Source: Tenebrio molitor (lineage: Eukaryota; Arthropoda; Insecta; Coleoptera; Tenebrionidae). Taken from it: a DNA stretch of 64,000 nt. The stretch lies in assembly GCF_963966145.1 (NCBI RefSeq), contig NC_091046.1, forward strand, positions 40,238,001-40,302,000, read 5' to 3'. The notes under the pieces were generated by a model. The model was not told the DNA's origin, did no database searches, and saw only the letters and a program-made list of their open reading frames with translations. A program made the translations under genes and the position numbers. This document shows, piece after piece, positions 20,769 through 33,522 of the stretch. The first letter of the stretch is position 1. Each line of letters begins with the position of its first letter.

Positions 20769-23700
20769 CGTTCGCCTGCCCTACTATGAAGAAAACTTTC
20801 CTGCTGCCACGGAGAAAGGAGTTGTGCAACAGTAGGGTCACCGTATTGTCGTTAGCGTGGTATTTTTTCCCCATCGCTGGAACACACGAACCGAGCTATT
20901 ACAACGCGAAAACCTCGTGATCGATCTGTCGCAAAACATAATTCATTAAAAGGTTTACAAGTTGACAAATTTCGGTGGTGATCTAAGAGGTAGCAACTCA
21001 CATTTCTATTTGCACATTTAAAAAAAAATTGCAAACAACTGTGCCAAACAAGGATTTCCTTTACTTTTTTTCTCTACTGCTCCATTTTTTTAGTGCGTGA
21101 TTTACCGAAAACACTCCCGTTAAATTGTACAGTTCGTTAATATTAATTGTTTATTAGTAATTATGTTCTGATAATTAATCATAATTCACGGCTACGTTTT
21201 CAGCCTTTCCAATGGCTAATTTATTACATTCCTGGCGTTAAGCTCAAACACATAAACTGCATTTTTTTCTGCACGCGCTTTCCTATGGAGCACAATTGTA
21301 TTCTCGTTGACAAATATCTAGAGGAATGACAGACAACTCACAATTTCTTCGACCTAGAAGAATACGACAATAATAATATAATATTAAAATAAATTTGTGA
21401 CATTGATTTGTACATTTGTACCGAATTATTTTTAAACCGTGTCTCTTTGTTGTTACAGCATAACCTATTTGGTAAATCCAATTTATTCTTCCTGTGTCTT
21501 GGCATTAGTTATTTTAATTTTTAAATTTAAAATGACTCGCCTTCTGCGTAACAAACATTATTTAAAAAATGCAAATAACCAGAACCGTAGCAGAAAATTA
21601 TGTCGTAATCTCTCTGTGTAACATTAAGGAATTTTTTCAATGTCTTTTTCCGAACATTTCGATACCTCCAAATTGACTAAAATAACTAAAATACGTAATT
21701 TTGCACATTTGTTCATTATATTTACAAAATTCACTGTGCCAGTAAGGGAAGGAAAATTATTCAATACCACAACAAGGATAATCACAACTTGGCCCTTTGT
21801 GAATTTTTTACTTTGGTGAAATTTTTTTTGAAAATGTCTGCTACTCCCAAACATTTACTTTGACAGTTTATTGATTAATTTTTGAAAATTAGAGCTTTTA
21901 CATATTATAGAAAAGTCACGAAATTGGTCAAATTACTTTTCTACATTTAATATTCAGGCGTTTGAATTATGAATGAGTATTAATGACAAACGTTCAAATC
22001 GAGTAGGATGTCTAAAAATTTTAATATATTTGCAAATATTTCCTACAGTACAGTAGAAATTTTTTTAGTATGTATTGGTGAAAGTATTTCACAAATATTT
22101 TTTAATAAATTTTACTTCTTAATTGCTTAAACAAAAAATTGCGTAAAAGGTTTGCCTCCGCAATTTAACGTAATTTAATAATAATAATAATAATAATAAT
22201 TTTTAAGAAGTTGTAGATGTCTGATAAGTGGTAAGATGTAATTGTGTATTTTGGCAGATCTTTTTTGATTTTAGAAGCAGTTGTTCGAACGGGCTTATCA
22301 AATTTTTCTAAATATAGTTGCCTAAAATAACATTGAAATTTATATTATATCATTAAAATCATAAAATGTACACAAACCAAGTTGTATAATTCTTGTTATA
22401 TAATTTTTACACTACATATTTTGCATAGCTCCAATCGTATATTTTATGGCAAAAAAAAAATGTTGAAAGGGGACTGACAAAAAATTCGTCATAATTATTA
22501 AATATTACAAATTTGTCAACTCAGTTATTGCATTAGTAAAGTATAAGTAGGAGCTTTTCATTTTAAGTATTTTCAAGTATCTAAAGAGGACGAGTAAAGA
22601 GAATGAGTGGAACTGGGAAGGAAGAAAAATGTTTTGAATATTATTTACTACTTTCTAAGTCTTTGGTGTTTTCTTTTTCTAATTGAAAATAGACTGGGAA
22701 TATTTTTTCAAATTCTTGTATAATCGATTTGTAAATTTTTAAATTGAATTAAAAGAAATAAAAGTATGGAAATATAACATTTTTCCTTCTTTTATCTGTG
22801 AGGTGACACCATCTAATTGTAATATTTAATATTAAAATAACTACACAATCATGTCAACTGTAATTAGTTTAATTGGACTAAGCCTCAGAGCTTTTACCAC
22901 AATATTTAATCCAGTTTGATAAACAAATTAAATTTAGCTGTTGACTTGTCTAGTCCGAAAGACATTTTTCGCTAAAGCTCCTCTTTTTATTGCCTATTGG
23001 ACATTAATAAATAATAAAGTTAGTTTTGAAATCTCTGGGGTTCCTTAAAAATAGGTAGCAAAAGGAAAAACTTTAATTGAAATATAAAAGCTTGGAGTTA
23101 TTTTAAGCCGAACGGTACGCGTCACAAATGTTCGAGAGCTTTCCAAATTTTCAAATTTTTCTAATTTTCATTCTCAAGCAATCTATGCAGGGATTTCTTA
23201 ATTACAAAAAATAGGATCTGTGAAATTTGTTATTAGATGTTACAGTGCCGATATGGAATTGAAATTTAAAAGAGTAATTCCATTTTCTATTAATTCAGCC
23301 ATCGTACTCGTACATCTGCACAAGTGGAGCGGAACTGCAAGATACAAAGAACGTTTAAAAATTTGAAAATATTTACTACCTGCAAAGTATTTCCTGCGAT
23401 ACACTAAAAATTTTTCTTGTGTGTGATGGTGAAAGTCTCTTACATTCTTCAAACTTATTTCTGTCGATAATAGTTCTTACTTTCTTCACGAAATTTTAGC
23501 AAATGACATGTGATTGTATATTTCGACGAATCAATCGTGATTTACAGCAGTAATTATAACTATGCAGTGGCCAAACCTTTTATTAGCATAAACTTCGACA
23601 GTAATTTTTAAATTCTAATTAACAGGCACAGTAACCACGATAATAATCACCATTTTTTTACAATCTTTTGCCCGAGGTCAAGCTTTAGATTTTTTTTAAG

Positions 23701-23779
23701 TAGACCCACTTAGGAAAATCTTGTCATATTAAACAATCTAAGCTTATACCGAGTAGCAGATATGTAAAAAAAATATGTA
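20769..23779. other. Intergenic, upstream of the RR cuticular gene
   Basis: AT-rich sequence holding the likely upstream control region of the cuticle gene (first few hundred bases). No coding exon is supported. An (AAT)n run lies at 22178-22200. Confidence 0.4.
22178..22200. repeat. (AAT)n microsatellite
   Basis: About eight perfect AAT/TAA units. Confidence 0.9.
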
Positions 23780-24025
23780 CAGTCGCGAGCAATAAATTTT
23801 GGTCGTCAAGGTCATTCTTTGACGCAATCGAAAATGTTCCATTGTAAAACAGTCGTAAATATCATAACCTATCATCATGTTGTATGACATTAATTGTCAT
23901 TTTTGTCTCAATTTTTGACACTTTGCTGACGTGGGCATAATCACGCAGGGATTTTTTTTAAATTTGTGACAATCTATCCAAATTTTGAAATGACATTGAC
24001 GACCAAAATTTATTGCTCGCGACAG
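23780..24025. mobile_element. MITE with CAGTCGCGAGCAATAAATTT ends
   Basis: The left end CAGTCGCGAGCAATAAATTT continues with TGGTCGTCAAGGTCA; its inverse closes the element (GACGACCAAAATTTATTGC, then TCGCGAC). TA flanks both sides. The 246 bp interior is non-coding. CAGT ends and TA duplication fit a Tc1/mariner MITE. Confidence 0.85.
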
Positions 24026-24162
24026 TAGTTACGGAGAAAAACATTTTTTTTTTTGTATTTTTTAAACAATGGAAAACACTGATGCTCTTGTGCTCTTGTT
24101 CAACACTTCCAATAGTTTATGTTATCACCTAATGTACAAGTATTTTCACTTTATTTGTATTA

Positions 24163-24356
24163 TATCGGGTCTTCATTTAAATTCATCCTCAAAGTAGGCG
24201 TTGCAGAGTCAATTGTGAACGCACCACGGATTACGAATCACGGATCAGCTGTTTAAATCTAACCTCATATTTTGCGTTGTTTATGTTTCTACTCAAACTG
24301 GCGCGTGGTGCGTTCACAATCGACTCTTGAGGCTAAATTTAAATGAACACCCGATA
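24163..24356. mobile_element. MITE family A, copy 2
   Basis: A complete 194 bp copy with ends TATCGGGTCTTCATTTAAAT and AAATGAACACCCGATA and the internal inverted block GTGAACGCACCACG/CGTGGTGCGTTCAC. TTA is present on both flanks. Confidence 0.85.
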
Positions 24357-26712
24357 TTAAATAGCCTGTCATAGATGTTTTATTAAGAAATAACCAGCAG
24401 GAGATTCTTTTTTTTTGCAAAAAAACTACATATTTCTAAACATGCTGCTTATCTGTTAATTTTTCCACAAACTAAATATTTTTGTCACTGATGGACGCTT
24501 CTGACGGGACCGGCTCGTCTGATCAGCCACGTTTATGTAAATCAATCTCGGAAATTTCCTCTTCCTATTATGCAGCCGGACCTTAAATTAAGCTTTATAT
24601 TAAAACGATTTATGATCCTTCCGGTTATAGAGCGTTCCATCAGAGATCAGGAAATGAAGTGAAACCGCACCGGCGATAATTCAGGCGCATTTGTCAACTC
24701 TTCAAATCTCCAACTTCACCCGCTGCAGACTTGACGTGTCTGATAAAATAAAGCACTTTGTTAAAAAATTTAGACGGTGGGAATGTCTCATGTCTCACCT
24801 CAACTCCGATTCAGATGCAGTCTTGCGGATGCGGACCCTCTCGTTACCAGTGTTGTCACGTTCTGATATTTTGAAGGATAAAGTGTCAAGAAAGCCAATG
24901 GGGGAGGCCCGAAAGCAACATACTTGTGATTTCAACTTAACAACTTCTCCCAACAATGTTCTTCTTTTTTGGATCATCCAATTTTTACTGAATTATGCAA
25001 AAATGGCAGATTTCTTTGTTCTGATCCGAGACTCCAGACGAAAAGTCACGGAAAAAGACCGGCGACAAACTGCAATCCGGTTAATTTATTCACATCGAAA
25101 TTTGCAGGATTCGTTATTTAATAGAAAAAGTAATTATCTCTTAATGGAGAAATTTAAATTTATGCTAATTACTCTGATAAGGTGAACAACCAGATGCGGG
25201 TCAGTCTATGGTACAATCCTTGTTTCAAATTGAAAAAGAAATGACCCAGAGATCGTCGAAGAATGAATAAACAAAGAGATTTATTTTTTAACTTCCGGAT
25301 CCAGCTTTTGGTATTTTCGTCCTTTGCAGTCAGACAGCCGCGACATTCTTCCTGTATTTCCAGGTAAAATCGTAATATAAAACTAAAAGCTTTTTATCTT
25401 TATACGCTGAAATCTTGTTGCCTTTCCTTTTTATGTCCCTGCGATTCTGGATTTTTGCCTCCATGTAGTTATGTGATACATATATAAAGGTTTATTTGAA
25501 CCGTGAAAAGATAACATCATTGAATATTTTTATCATGCTCCCGACCATCCTTCCTTGTTCCGATCCTTGCATTTCGAGTGAGCGGAGATCCTGCCATTCT
25601 TTACAACAAATCAATCTCTCTGTTCCCGGAATAATCCGGGCTCATAATGGCCGTTGCGCCAATTCCGGGAACCCCGTCGGCCAGAGCGTGCATGTTTGAG
25701 CAGGTCGGCGACGCTCACGTTTGCCTTTTATTGGCCAATTAAACGGTTTTCTTTTATTGTTCAAAACAAATTCGGGACATTACATGATTTTAATCTGGTT
25801 TTTCTGCATGTCTGCACGTAAACTCCGGATGGAGCTCCGGGGAAATCACAAAAAACCTCAATAACTCGGTAAGGGAGGAATCTAAATAGGACCTTTCAGG
25901 AGGCAACTCCGGTTACCGCTCAACCACCGTCTAGGGATAAATGAACGCGATTTACAACCCTAAGTGATTTTCTATGTTCCCAAAATATTTTTATTATTTC
26001 ATAGCGATATTTCATGATTAGCTTTCGCTGTTGGACCCGAACGTGGTTTAGAATTTTTTTAACACCTTCGCACTTTTAAAAGAAAGTTGCGGGCGGCTCA
26101 AGAGTAATTAATCAGAGGCTGTAGAGCAGGCGACGTGGGCGGTAGCCTCAGGTGATGCCTTTTCGTTCAACAACTCAAAATCGAGGTTTATTGGATTGTG
26201 CGTTTTTCTACGCTGTTGTGTACATTTCGCATTGTTAAAGGATTGACGCCTAGGGGTAGCTCCTCCGATAAACACTCTTTTAACAACTAATGACTGAGGC
26301 ATTGTTGTATTTTTTACTTTCCAGTCTACACTTTGAAATTAACCCCTACTAAACGGACACTTGTTTTTGGTGAACGTAAATGTGAGAAACTGAAAGGAGA
26401 GGTACCTACTGCGTAAATTTTATATAACATTTTTCAAAAGTATTCTACTCGGCATAACAAATATGTAAAAGTTTTTGCTGTTGGCAGCGGAAGTTTCAAA
26501 TTTACAGTACTTTTTTCAATATTTTTACATAACTGTTACAATACCGTTTCGATACAGTTCGGTGGCAGTTTCCAGACGAAAAAAATTGTGAACAAGGCTT
26601 GGCATGCTTTTACTTCTCTATATGAAAAAAAATATATTCAGACGTAACTTTAGTTAAAATCTACAAAAATTTTAAATAATTAATCAATAAATAAAAAGCG
26701 ACCGGGACTATA
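24357..26712. other. Intergenic, no gene supported
   Basis: A block of mixed GC content around 24.4-26.3 kb, partly apparently unique sequence. An open frame at 24691-25185 starts at TTG and has no domain, splice context or codon signal that I trust. No repeats recognised. Confidence 0.4.
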
Positions 26713-27139
26713 CAGGGTGTTTCTGAAATACGTGTGTTAATTTTAACCAGTGGAAGAACGCGTCAAATCATGGAACTTTTCTCTATAACATTTTTACGAA
26801 AAAGCAATAGAAATTGATTTAAAATTTGGAATAAATTAACCATCAAAGTGTATACCCGCCTATGGGTAAGGGCGAAAATTTTCTGTTGTGATAGAAACAG
26901 AGCTTTGTTAAAAAGTTCCATTGTTACAGAAAAAAATAAATAATCAAAATTTAGATTCTCATGGTTACAAAAAATAGAAACTAGTTAATCACACAAAACG
27001 ACTCGTTTGGTAAAAATTGTGGGGCAAAATATCTTGGAATACTTTTACGAATTTTACAAAATGTTATAGAGAAAAGTTTCATAAATTGGCGAGTTCTTTC
27101 ACTGGTTAAAATTAACACATGTATTTCAGAAACATCCTG
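26713..27139. mobile_element. MITE family B (CAGGGTGTTTCTGAAATACG), copy 1
   Basis: The 427 bp element has ~40 bp TIRs (CAGGGTGTTTCTGAAATACG followed by TGTTAATTTTAACCAGTG), with TA on both flanks. The second copy at 27902-28313 has its interior in the opposite orientation. Interior marker GAAAATTTTCTGTTGTGAT. Confidence 0.85.
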
Positions 27140-27394
27140 TATGTTATAATGACCACAGTAAAATGGGAAATTTGTTTACAGTTGGCGTTGTTTATTATTA
27201 ATTTACATTTAATGAAACGTAAATATGAAATTCTGGATAAAAGTAAAAACGAATAAATTTGTTTTTTATTCTGATGAAAGAAAATTAATAAAAACCTGAC
27301 AGTTTTGTATTTTAAAAGTGTAATATTTTATACATATTTTTATTCAAAACATTATTTTTCACATATTACTCGTATATCCCAAGTGCAAAATTTT

Positions 27395-27570
27395 TTATCG
27401 GAAATTGTTTTGCTAATGAACGAAAACATCCATAAATGAGGTCAGAAGACCAATTATTATCAAATAAGAACACGAGACGAAGTCGAGGGCTTTTATTTGA
27501 TAATAACTGGTCTTCCGACCGAATAATTTATGGATGTTTGAGTTCATTAGCAAAAAAATTGCCGATATTA
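27395..27570. repeat. Foldback hairpin element
   Basis: TTTTGCTAATGAACGAAAAC / ATCCATAAATGAGGTCAGAA / GACCAATTATTATCAAATAA pair with the inverse at 27495-27557. The centre (ACACGAGACGAAGTCGAGGG) is GC-rich. Arms of about 65 bases differ at few positions, suggesting a young insertion or ongoing correction. Confidence 0.8.
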
Positions 27571-27901
27571 AAATTTTGCACGAGTGGTATACGGCTGATT
27601 ATTTCCTGAATAGAATGAAACCAAACGCATTATTTCCAATCCTTTTTATTCAAAATAATTTAAAAAAAATCAGGTACCGACATTTTATCAGATTATTCCA
27701 GTGTGCATTTTAAAGAAATTTTATCGGGTTATTTTTTGTTTTCTTGTTTTGATTGATCAATATTTGTCACGCAATTGGTTGCTAAACACATGAAGGAAAT
27801 AATTAAAAAAAAAATTTTTCAGACTGATAGAATTTCTAAAAAAAGAGGAAACAAAAACTAAATTCTTTAAATTAAAAAAATATGAATACATTATGTATAT
27901 A

Positions 27902-28313
27902 CAGGTGTATTTGAAATATGTGTGTTAATTTTAACCAGTGGAACAACTCGCCAGTTTGTAAAACTTTTTTCTACATTTTGCAAAATTCGCAAAAATTTTG
28001 CAAGATTTTTTACCCCCCAATTTTTACCAAACGAGTCCTTTTGTGTGATTAATTAGTCTCTATTTTTTGTAACCACGAGAATTTTAATTTTAATAATTAA
28101 TTTTTTTCTATAAGAATGTAACTTTTTTAACAAGGCTCCGTTTCCATCACAACAGAGAATTTTCGCCGTTACCCATGGACGGGCAATGATGGCTAATTTA
28201 TTCCAAATCAATTTGTGACACTTTTTCGTAAAAAATTTAAATAGAAAAAAACCTTTCGTTTAACAAGCTCTGCTACGTATTAATATTAACACATGCATTT
28301 TTGATACACCCTG
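27902..28313. mobile_element. MITE family B, copy 2 (inverted interior)
   Basis: The same TIR (GTGTTAATTTTAACCAGTGG) and interior blocks as copy 1 but reverse-complemented inside (CATCACAACAGAGAATTTTC). TA flanks both sides. It is more diverged, with small indels. Confidence 0.8.
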
Positions 28314-29540
28314 TATATATATGTACTTGTATTATCGCAAAAATCATTTGGTTTGTAAGATACATATTTTGAAATCACGTACGGTGAAGAATATATTTCT
28401 TATTTATATATTGAATTGCCTGTCGATGGCTAGTAATGTATAGTATCTTCCTTTAAATCCGATAACTACATAGACTACCGTGCCTGGGTCAATTTGGACC
28501 CAGTTCGCATCTAATAATGTTCCACGCGCTCTCAGCATTCTTCAACATTAAACTAGTTTTCTAATCTTCTAGTTTAAGAATGATGTCCTTAAACGCCAAT
28601 GTACACAGCATGTAAACTTCCAGTAGATTAACTATTTTTATCAGGAAGATCTGTAAAAAAAAACTTTATTTGTTGCTGTCAAAATCTTTTTTCTTTCATA
28701 GTTTTTTCTACCAGTGCAAGACAAGACAATTTCAACAAGAATTTTACACTATAATAAAACATTTTTTGTGCTGCCGTAGTTGCAAGTGGCATTTTAAGTG
28801 GACGATTAGCGTGCGGCAATGGAAATGAGAAAACTCTAGTGCTGCAATGGACAAACAAGAAATCTAAGGCAAGAAAAAATAAACTAATTGTGGCAAATCA
28901 AGTATTACTGAAAGACAATTATGTCTCTAATGTTATAAAACGAAAGGTGCTTCGTAAATATTAAAAAATGCTAAAATGTGTTAATTTTAGGTTTGGGGGG
29001 TTTATTTATAAAAATTTCGGTTGGTGACCTTGCAAGCTATAAAGTTGCGTTTGAATTTGAAATTCGAGCACTGACAGATTGACATTTGACATATTTAGTG
29101 CTAAATTGAATACCAACATAATTTTGTTTAAGTAATATTTATTATGTTAATGATTCAAAAATAGGTTTTATTACAAAAGGCAGCACAAAAAATAATGTAT
29201 GGTACTCTTGTGAAAACTCCATTGCTTTACTCACTCACATACAGCGCTCGACTGCGTCTCGCGCCATATTACCATTCGTAAAGCAATGGATCGTTTTCAA
29301 CACTTGTAACATAAATAACTATTATCCAACACCTGTTTATTATGAAGTCATAATAATGCCGATTTTGAATATATTGTCAGGTCTATAAAACACTAGTGGA
29401 CTTATGAACCCATAATTAAACTGTTTAATAATTAATGAGTTTAGAGAGAATTGAACAGTTTATTGAACATCAAAAAGAATAAGAACTGTTACAGAAGGAG
29501 GTGTTGGATAAAACTATGTATTACATTTGTGCCTTAACAG

Positions 29541-29618
29541 CAAATAAGTCACTCAAGAAACGTTAGCCTACTCGAGCAAGCTCTCGTGGCTAAACATTTT
29601 TTTCGTGACTTATTTGCC
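29541..29618. repeat. Hairpin with CTCGAGCAAGCTCTCG centre
   Basis: GCAAATAAGTCAC at 29541-29553 pairs with GTGACTTATTTGC at the right end; an inner arm GTTAGCC/GGCTAAAC surrounds the CTCG-rich loop. Confidence 0.7.
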
Positions 29619-32304
29619 TTATAAGACACTTGTATAATAAACAGCTATTTTCTATTTTGTAAAATGTCATGATGCCGCGTCTATGTAAGTTTTTCATTAA
29701 AAGGAAGTAGTAAATGATTTCTGATAGAGAAAATGATGAAATTTGTACATCACAGAAAAAGTATAAAATTCTACTCGCGCGTAATGGTTATTACACACTC
29801 GGATGATCCTCACTTCATCCGCCGCACACCCATCAATACCCTCTCGTTGAATAAATATATTATAAATACCGACCATAATGTTTAAGCTTGAACATGTCAA
29901 TTTTTAACACTTTCTCCATATTTTTACATAGTATAATTGCTTATATATTTTTCTTCCGGATTCTTAAAATTTAAATATTTATTTATGACTAATTAAATGT
30001 GTTAAAATTTAACCATAATTGGTAAGGTGCAGATGAGAAACCCTCCCGGCTGTTAAAATTTGATAGTCTCATTATGTGGGGTTAAAGGAACAATGGTCGA
30101 AATGACCTAGATAATAAAAGGACATTGTACCCAAGTATTTGTAGCTCTTGACATCAAATTGAAATAAAACAACTTAAACGAGCCAATTATACATCGTTTG
30201 CATATTAATTTCGTCGTAAATTTGTTTGCACTCGTAGTTTCTCACCACCAAACCGAGACCACCTCCGAATTAATTCCGCGCGAGGATGAAACCCCCAAAA
30301 ATAATGTATTTTAGTTCAATATTTGATCTTCTTTATCGGAGATGAACCCCTTATCGTGGCTCGGAACCGTGAAAGCGAACTGCCGAAATTATAATTTTAT
30401 TAGTTTGATTTAGCCGATTTGATCTGATTTCTTCTAGTCGATCGGAAATCCGCATCATGTCGTGAAACATAAGGAAGCACTCTGGGTCCGCCAAACTTTT
30501 CTCGAGGTAAACTTAGTTTGCTCGAATGAAGACTGGCTCGCTCTTTGTTGGTCAATGTTTCAGACCGATTTCTTGTTATTATTTTGTTGCGAGATTCACA
30601 GAGCGTCACAATAAACGGATTAATTGCGGGGCAAACGAGATGCCATCAATGCAACAATACTAATTGGTGGAGAAGTTGATTTACGAATCTTTCGCACAAG
30701 CTGTAATTTCTTAAATGATCTGAACTGTAACAGCATTGTGCATTGTTCCAGTTTTGCAAACCGGTGAAGGTAAACGGAATTTTTTCGCCACCGGTGAAGT
30801 GTTTCAACGACGACTGTTTCGTCGGATTTATCATCCGGCAAATATTGCCATATCGGGGGTCGAGCCGGACCCGCTTTTAATCTGAAGGGTAAACAGAAAA
30901 ATCCCGACTCGTTTACCAACCAATTCTTTCGGTGGAAAGTCCTTTATTTTAAAGCGGCCGTGCTTGATCTCAATTTCTAAAATTCGAATGTTTTCCTAAC
31001 ACGGTTTGCCTTTTAAGCAAGGGCTGACACAAAATGATGTTGAAAAATCACGGCAGGGTCACACTTCTCGTTTACCAAACTTATAGTGAAGTTTGTGAGC
31101 CCGTTGAGGATATTGCGCTGAGTGACATATTTAAAGTCAGAAGGCTTGAAATGAGAAATTCAAATTTACTGGTCTTTTCTTTTCGCCATCCGAAAACATA
31201 TTTCAAGAGGTGCGAGTTAATAAACTTAGTTGGGAAATTGAAGAGACATCAAAGCTCGGCCGGCGATATTGCCGCCGCCGCCGCCGAATGCAAATTCCCC
31301 GCCAAGCGTGTGGAAAAATTCGGTTTATGTACTTTTTAATAATCAACGGCGCAAAATAAGATCACGTCGCGATCGAGTATTAAAAATTCGGAACGGTGCG
31401 TTTAATTATTCGCCTTCTAATTAGAATTCTATTCGACTACTGCAAAAGCGGGGTGATAAATTAGGCCGTGATATGTTTATAAGGGACCGGGTTCCAAAAC
31501 CCTCTAACGACGCTAAACACCATTTGGGATGAGATATCGAGTGAATAATTAAATTACATCGTTTATCAACGATAAAATAAACATTAATTAGCCACAGCAT
31601 AAAACGTTTAATTAAAGAAAATTTGTTAAGGGATAACATTTATTTTCCTGGAGTTTCTTTTGTAAATCTTCAGGGAATCATTTTACATTCGAGAGCTTCT
31701 TACCCATTTTAATTTCGTTATTGGATCCTTTTACGTCACACCTGAACGCCGAAAGATAAAAAGATTAATTTTATTGTTTGCCTCCTTTGTGACAATTTAT
31801 TATCTGACATCGTCTAGCGGAATTAATTACCGCAACACTCCCGTCTCGAACTAATCAAACTGAATAAACACAAAATTACAATTTTTATTAGCTAATTTCA
31901 AGACAAATTATTCTTTCCACAATCTGAGCCGGCGGACTAATAAAATTCGTCTGAAAATGTTGATTGAAAAACTTTCGAGATTCAACACAGTAAATTTTAA
32001 TTTTTGACCAATAAATGAATTTCCCCTGATTTAGCTGAAGTTGGATTTTGTGCGTTCTTTTTAAATTTATGGAATTCCTGGCCTGAATAATGAAGCTGTC
32101 CGTTCTAAATTGTTTTCATTTTGAATAGCATTTACAGCAGTAATTTTACATAGGAAAACCACACAGTGTCAGATGCAACAGTATTTATTACTCGTTTTGT
32201 TTGCGGTCTGCTGAAAATCATCCCCAACTATTTTTTCCACCCCGCGCGATGCATGTGCACGCGGTGTCTTTTTTCCGGAAAATAATGCGCGCCCACCCCG
32301 CACT

Positions 32305-32311
32305 TATAAAT
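32305..32311 (+). promoter_or_regulatory. Possible orphan TATA promoter
   Basis: TATAAAT lies in a GC-richer stretch. It has an upstream palindrome-like GCATGTGCAC and an ACTCAACT about 30 bases downstream that could serve as an initiator. An ATG followed by GTAATT lies near 32545. No downstream exon was found, so this may be only sequence composition. Confidence 0.2.
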
Positions 32312-33522
32312 CCTCCGTTGTTGCGTTGTTGCGATTACTCAACTTGTCTGTCATCAGACGCCCGCCAAGACCGTTAAATTGCAAATACGAACAAGAAATT
32401 ATACTAATTACAAACCACCTGACACTGTTATTAAGCAATTTAGATTAGCGTAGATCACAGAGATCTATGCACCCTTTAAATTCGCGGCGGCGACTTTTGC
32501 GAACGTAATTATAACTTCTATTGCGTTTCGGAAACTTGCACAAAATGGTAATTTGTTGCATCCGCAGAATTGCTCGGTTTCGTTCGTGCCGCAAGAGTTA
32601 AAAGTACATTAGGTGAAATTATAATAAAATTTGCAGTTTCACTTGGGGCACAAAAAGTACACCTGGACTAGTTGGGAGTGTTTTTGCACGCTATAAAAAT
32701 AAATCGCAGGGATGTGTGCCATTTGGAATGGTATGGAAACGAAGAGAAAAATTCTAAAGAAATGTAAGCGTGTGTGGTTTTTATTTTACGCTGGAATAGA
32801 TGATAATTAACAGCACTGTTAACTGTGTTTACTCGTTAATGAAATGAGCAAATGTAGTAAAATTGCTGCTCCATTAAATAAATAAACAATGAAATTCTAG
32901 TTGTGCCAACTCATTTAACATTAATGCGTGGAAAACAGGACACGTTTGGGTGCAGTAAAGAGAGCTCAAGATATTTTTTAAATATTTTTTGAACTCACTA
33001 CCTTCAAAGTGACATTTCGCGACCGCAACAGTTAACCGCGAACGTCGATTTCGCGCACTAGTGCTTCAAAGTCATTCAAAAAGAATTCGCCTTTTTGAAA
33101 ATAATTTGACTTGATAATAATAAAATCTCGTTTACAAACGCCATTTCTCCAATTTGAATGTTGAAAATGTTGAAAGAGTGAAAATAAGTCACAGTTAATT
33201 CGATTGATACTTTGGCAAGCGCGTGGACAATTCATAAAGGGTACACGACAAATCAGACATTATGTTCATTTCAAAAAATATTGTACAAATTTCATTCAAG
33301 CAAATGAAGCACTCGCTCCTTCGTCCCTCGTGTCTCAAATATGAGCTCGTGCGCGAAAAATGTCTTGTGGCAATATTTTTCCTATTTTTTATGCCTAGCT
33401 TAAAAAAATAAATAAGACAAATAATTTCGACTAAATATTTTTTGTAAAATAAATAGTGATGAAAAGGAGTCCAGACCAAATTTAATAATAAGATGTTTTT
33501 GTTATCCTACTGTGATAATAAT

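Larger units (their letters stand above)
28314..33522. other. Intergenic, no gene supported
   Basis: Contains small hairpins (29200-29310, 29541-29618). A mixed-GC, apparently non-repetitive block lies at 30.2-32.6 kb with a (GCC)n run near 31272. A weak promoter-like site lies at 32305. The open frame at 31034-31339 is not supported as coding. Confidence 0.4.

Noticed and set aside
24691..25185. 164-codon plus-strand open frame
   Set aside because: It starts at TTG, composition changes along it, and it shows no domain or splice context; a chance frame is more likely.
31034..31339. 101-codon plus-strand frame with an Ala run
   Set aside because: The Ala run is a (GCC)n repeat and nothing else in it suggests a protein family.
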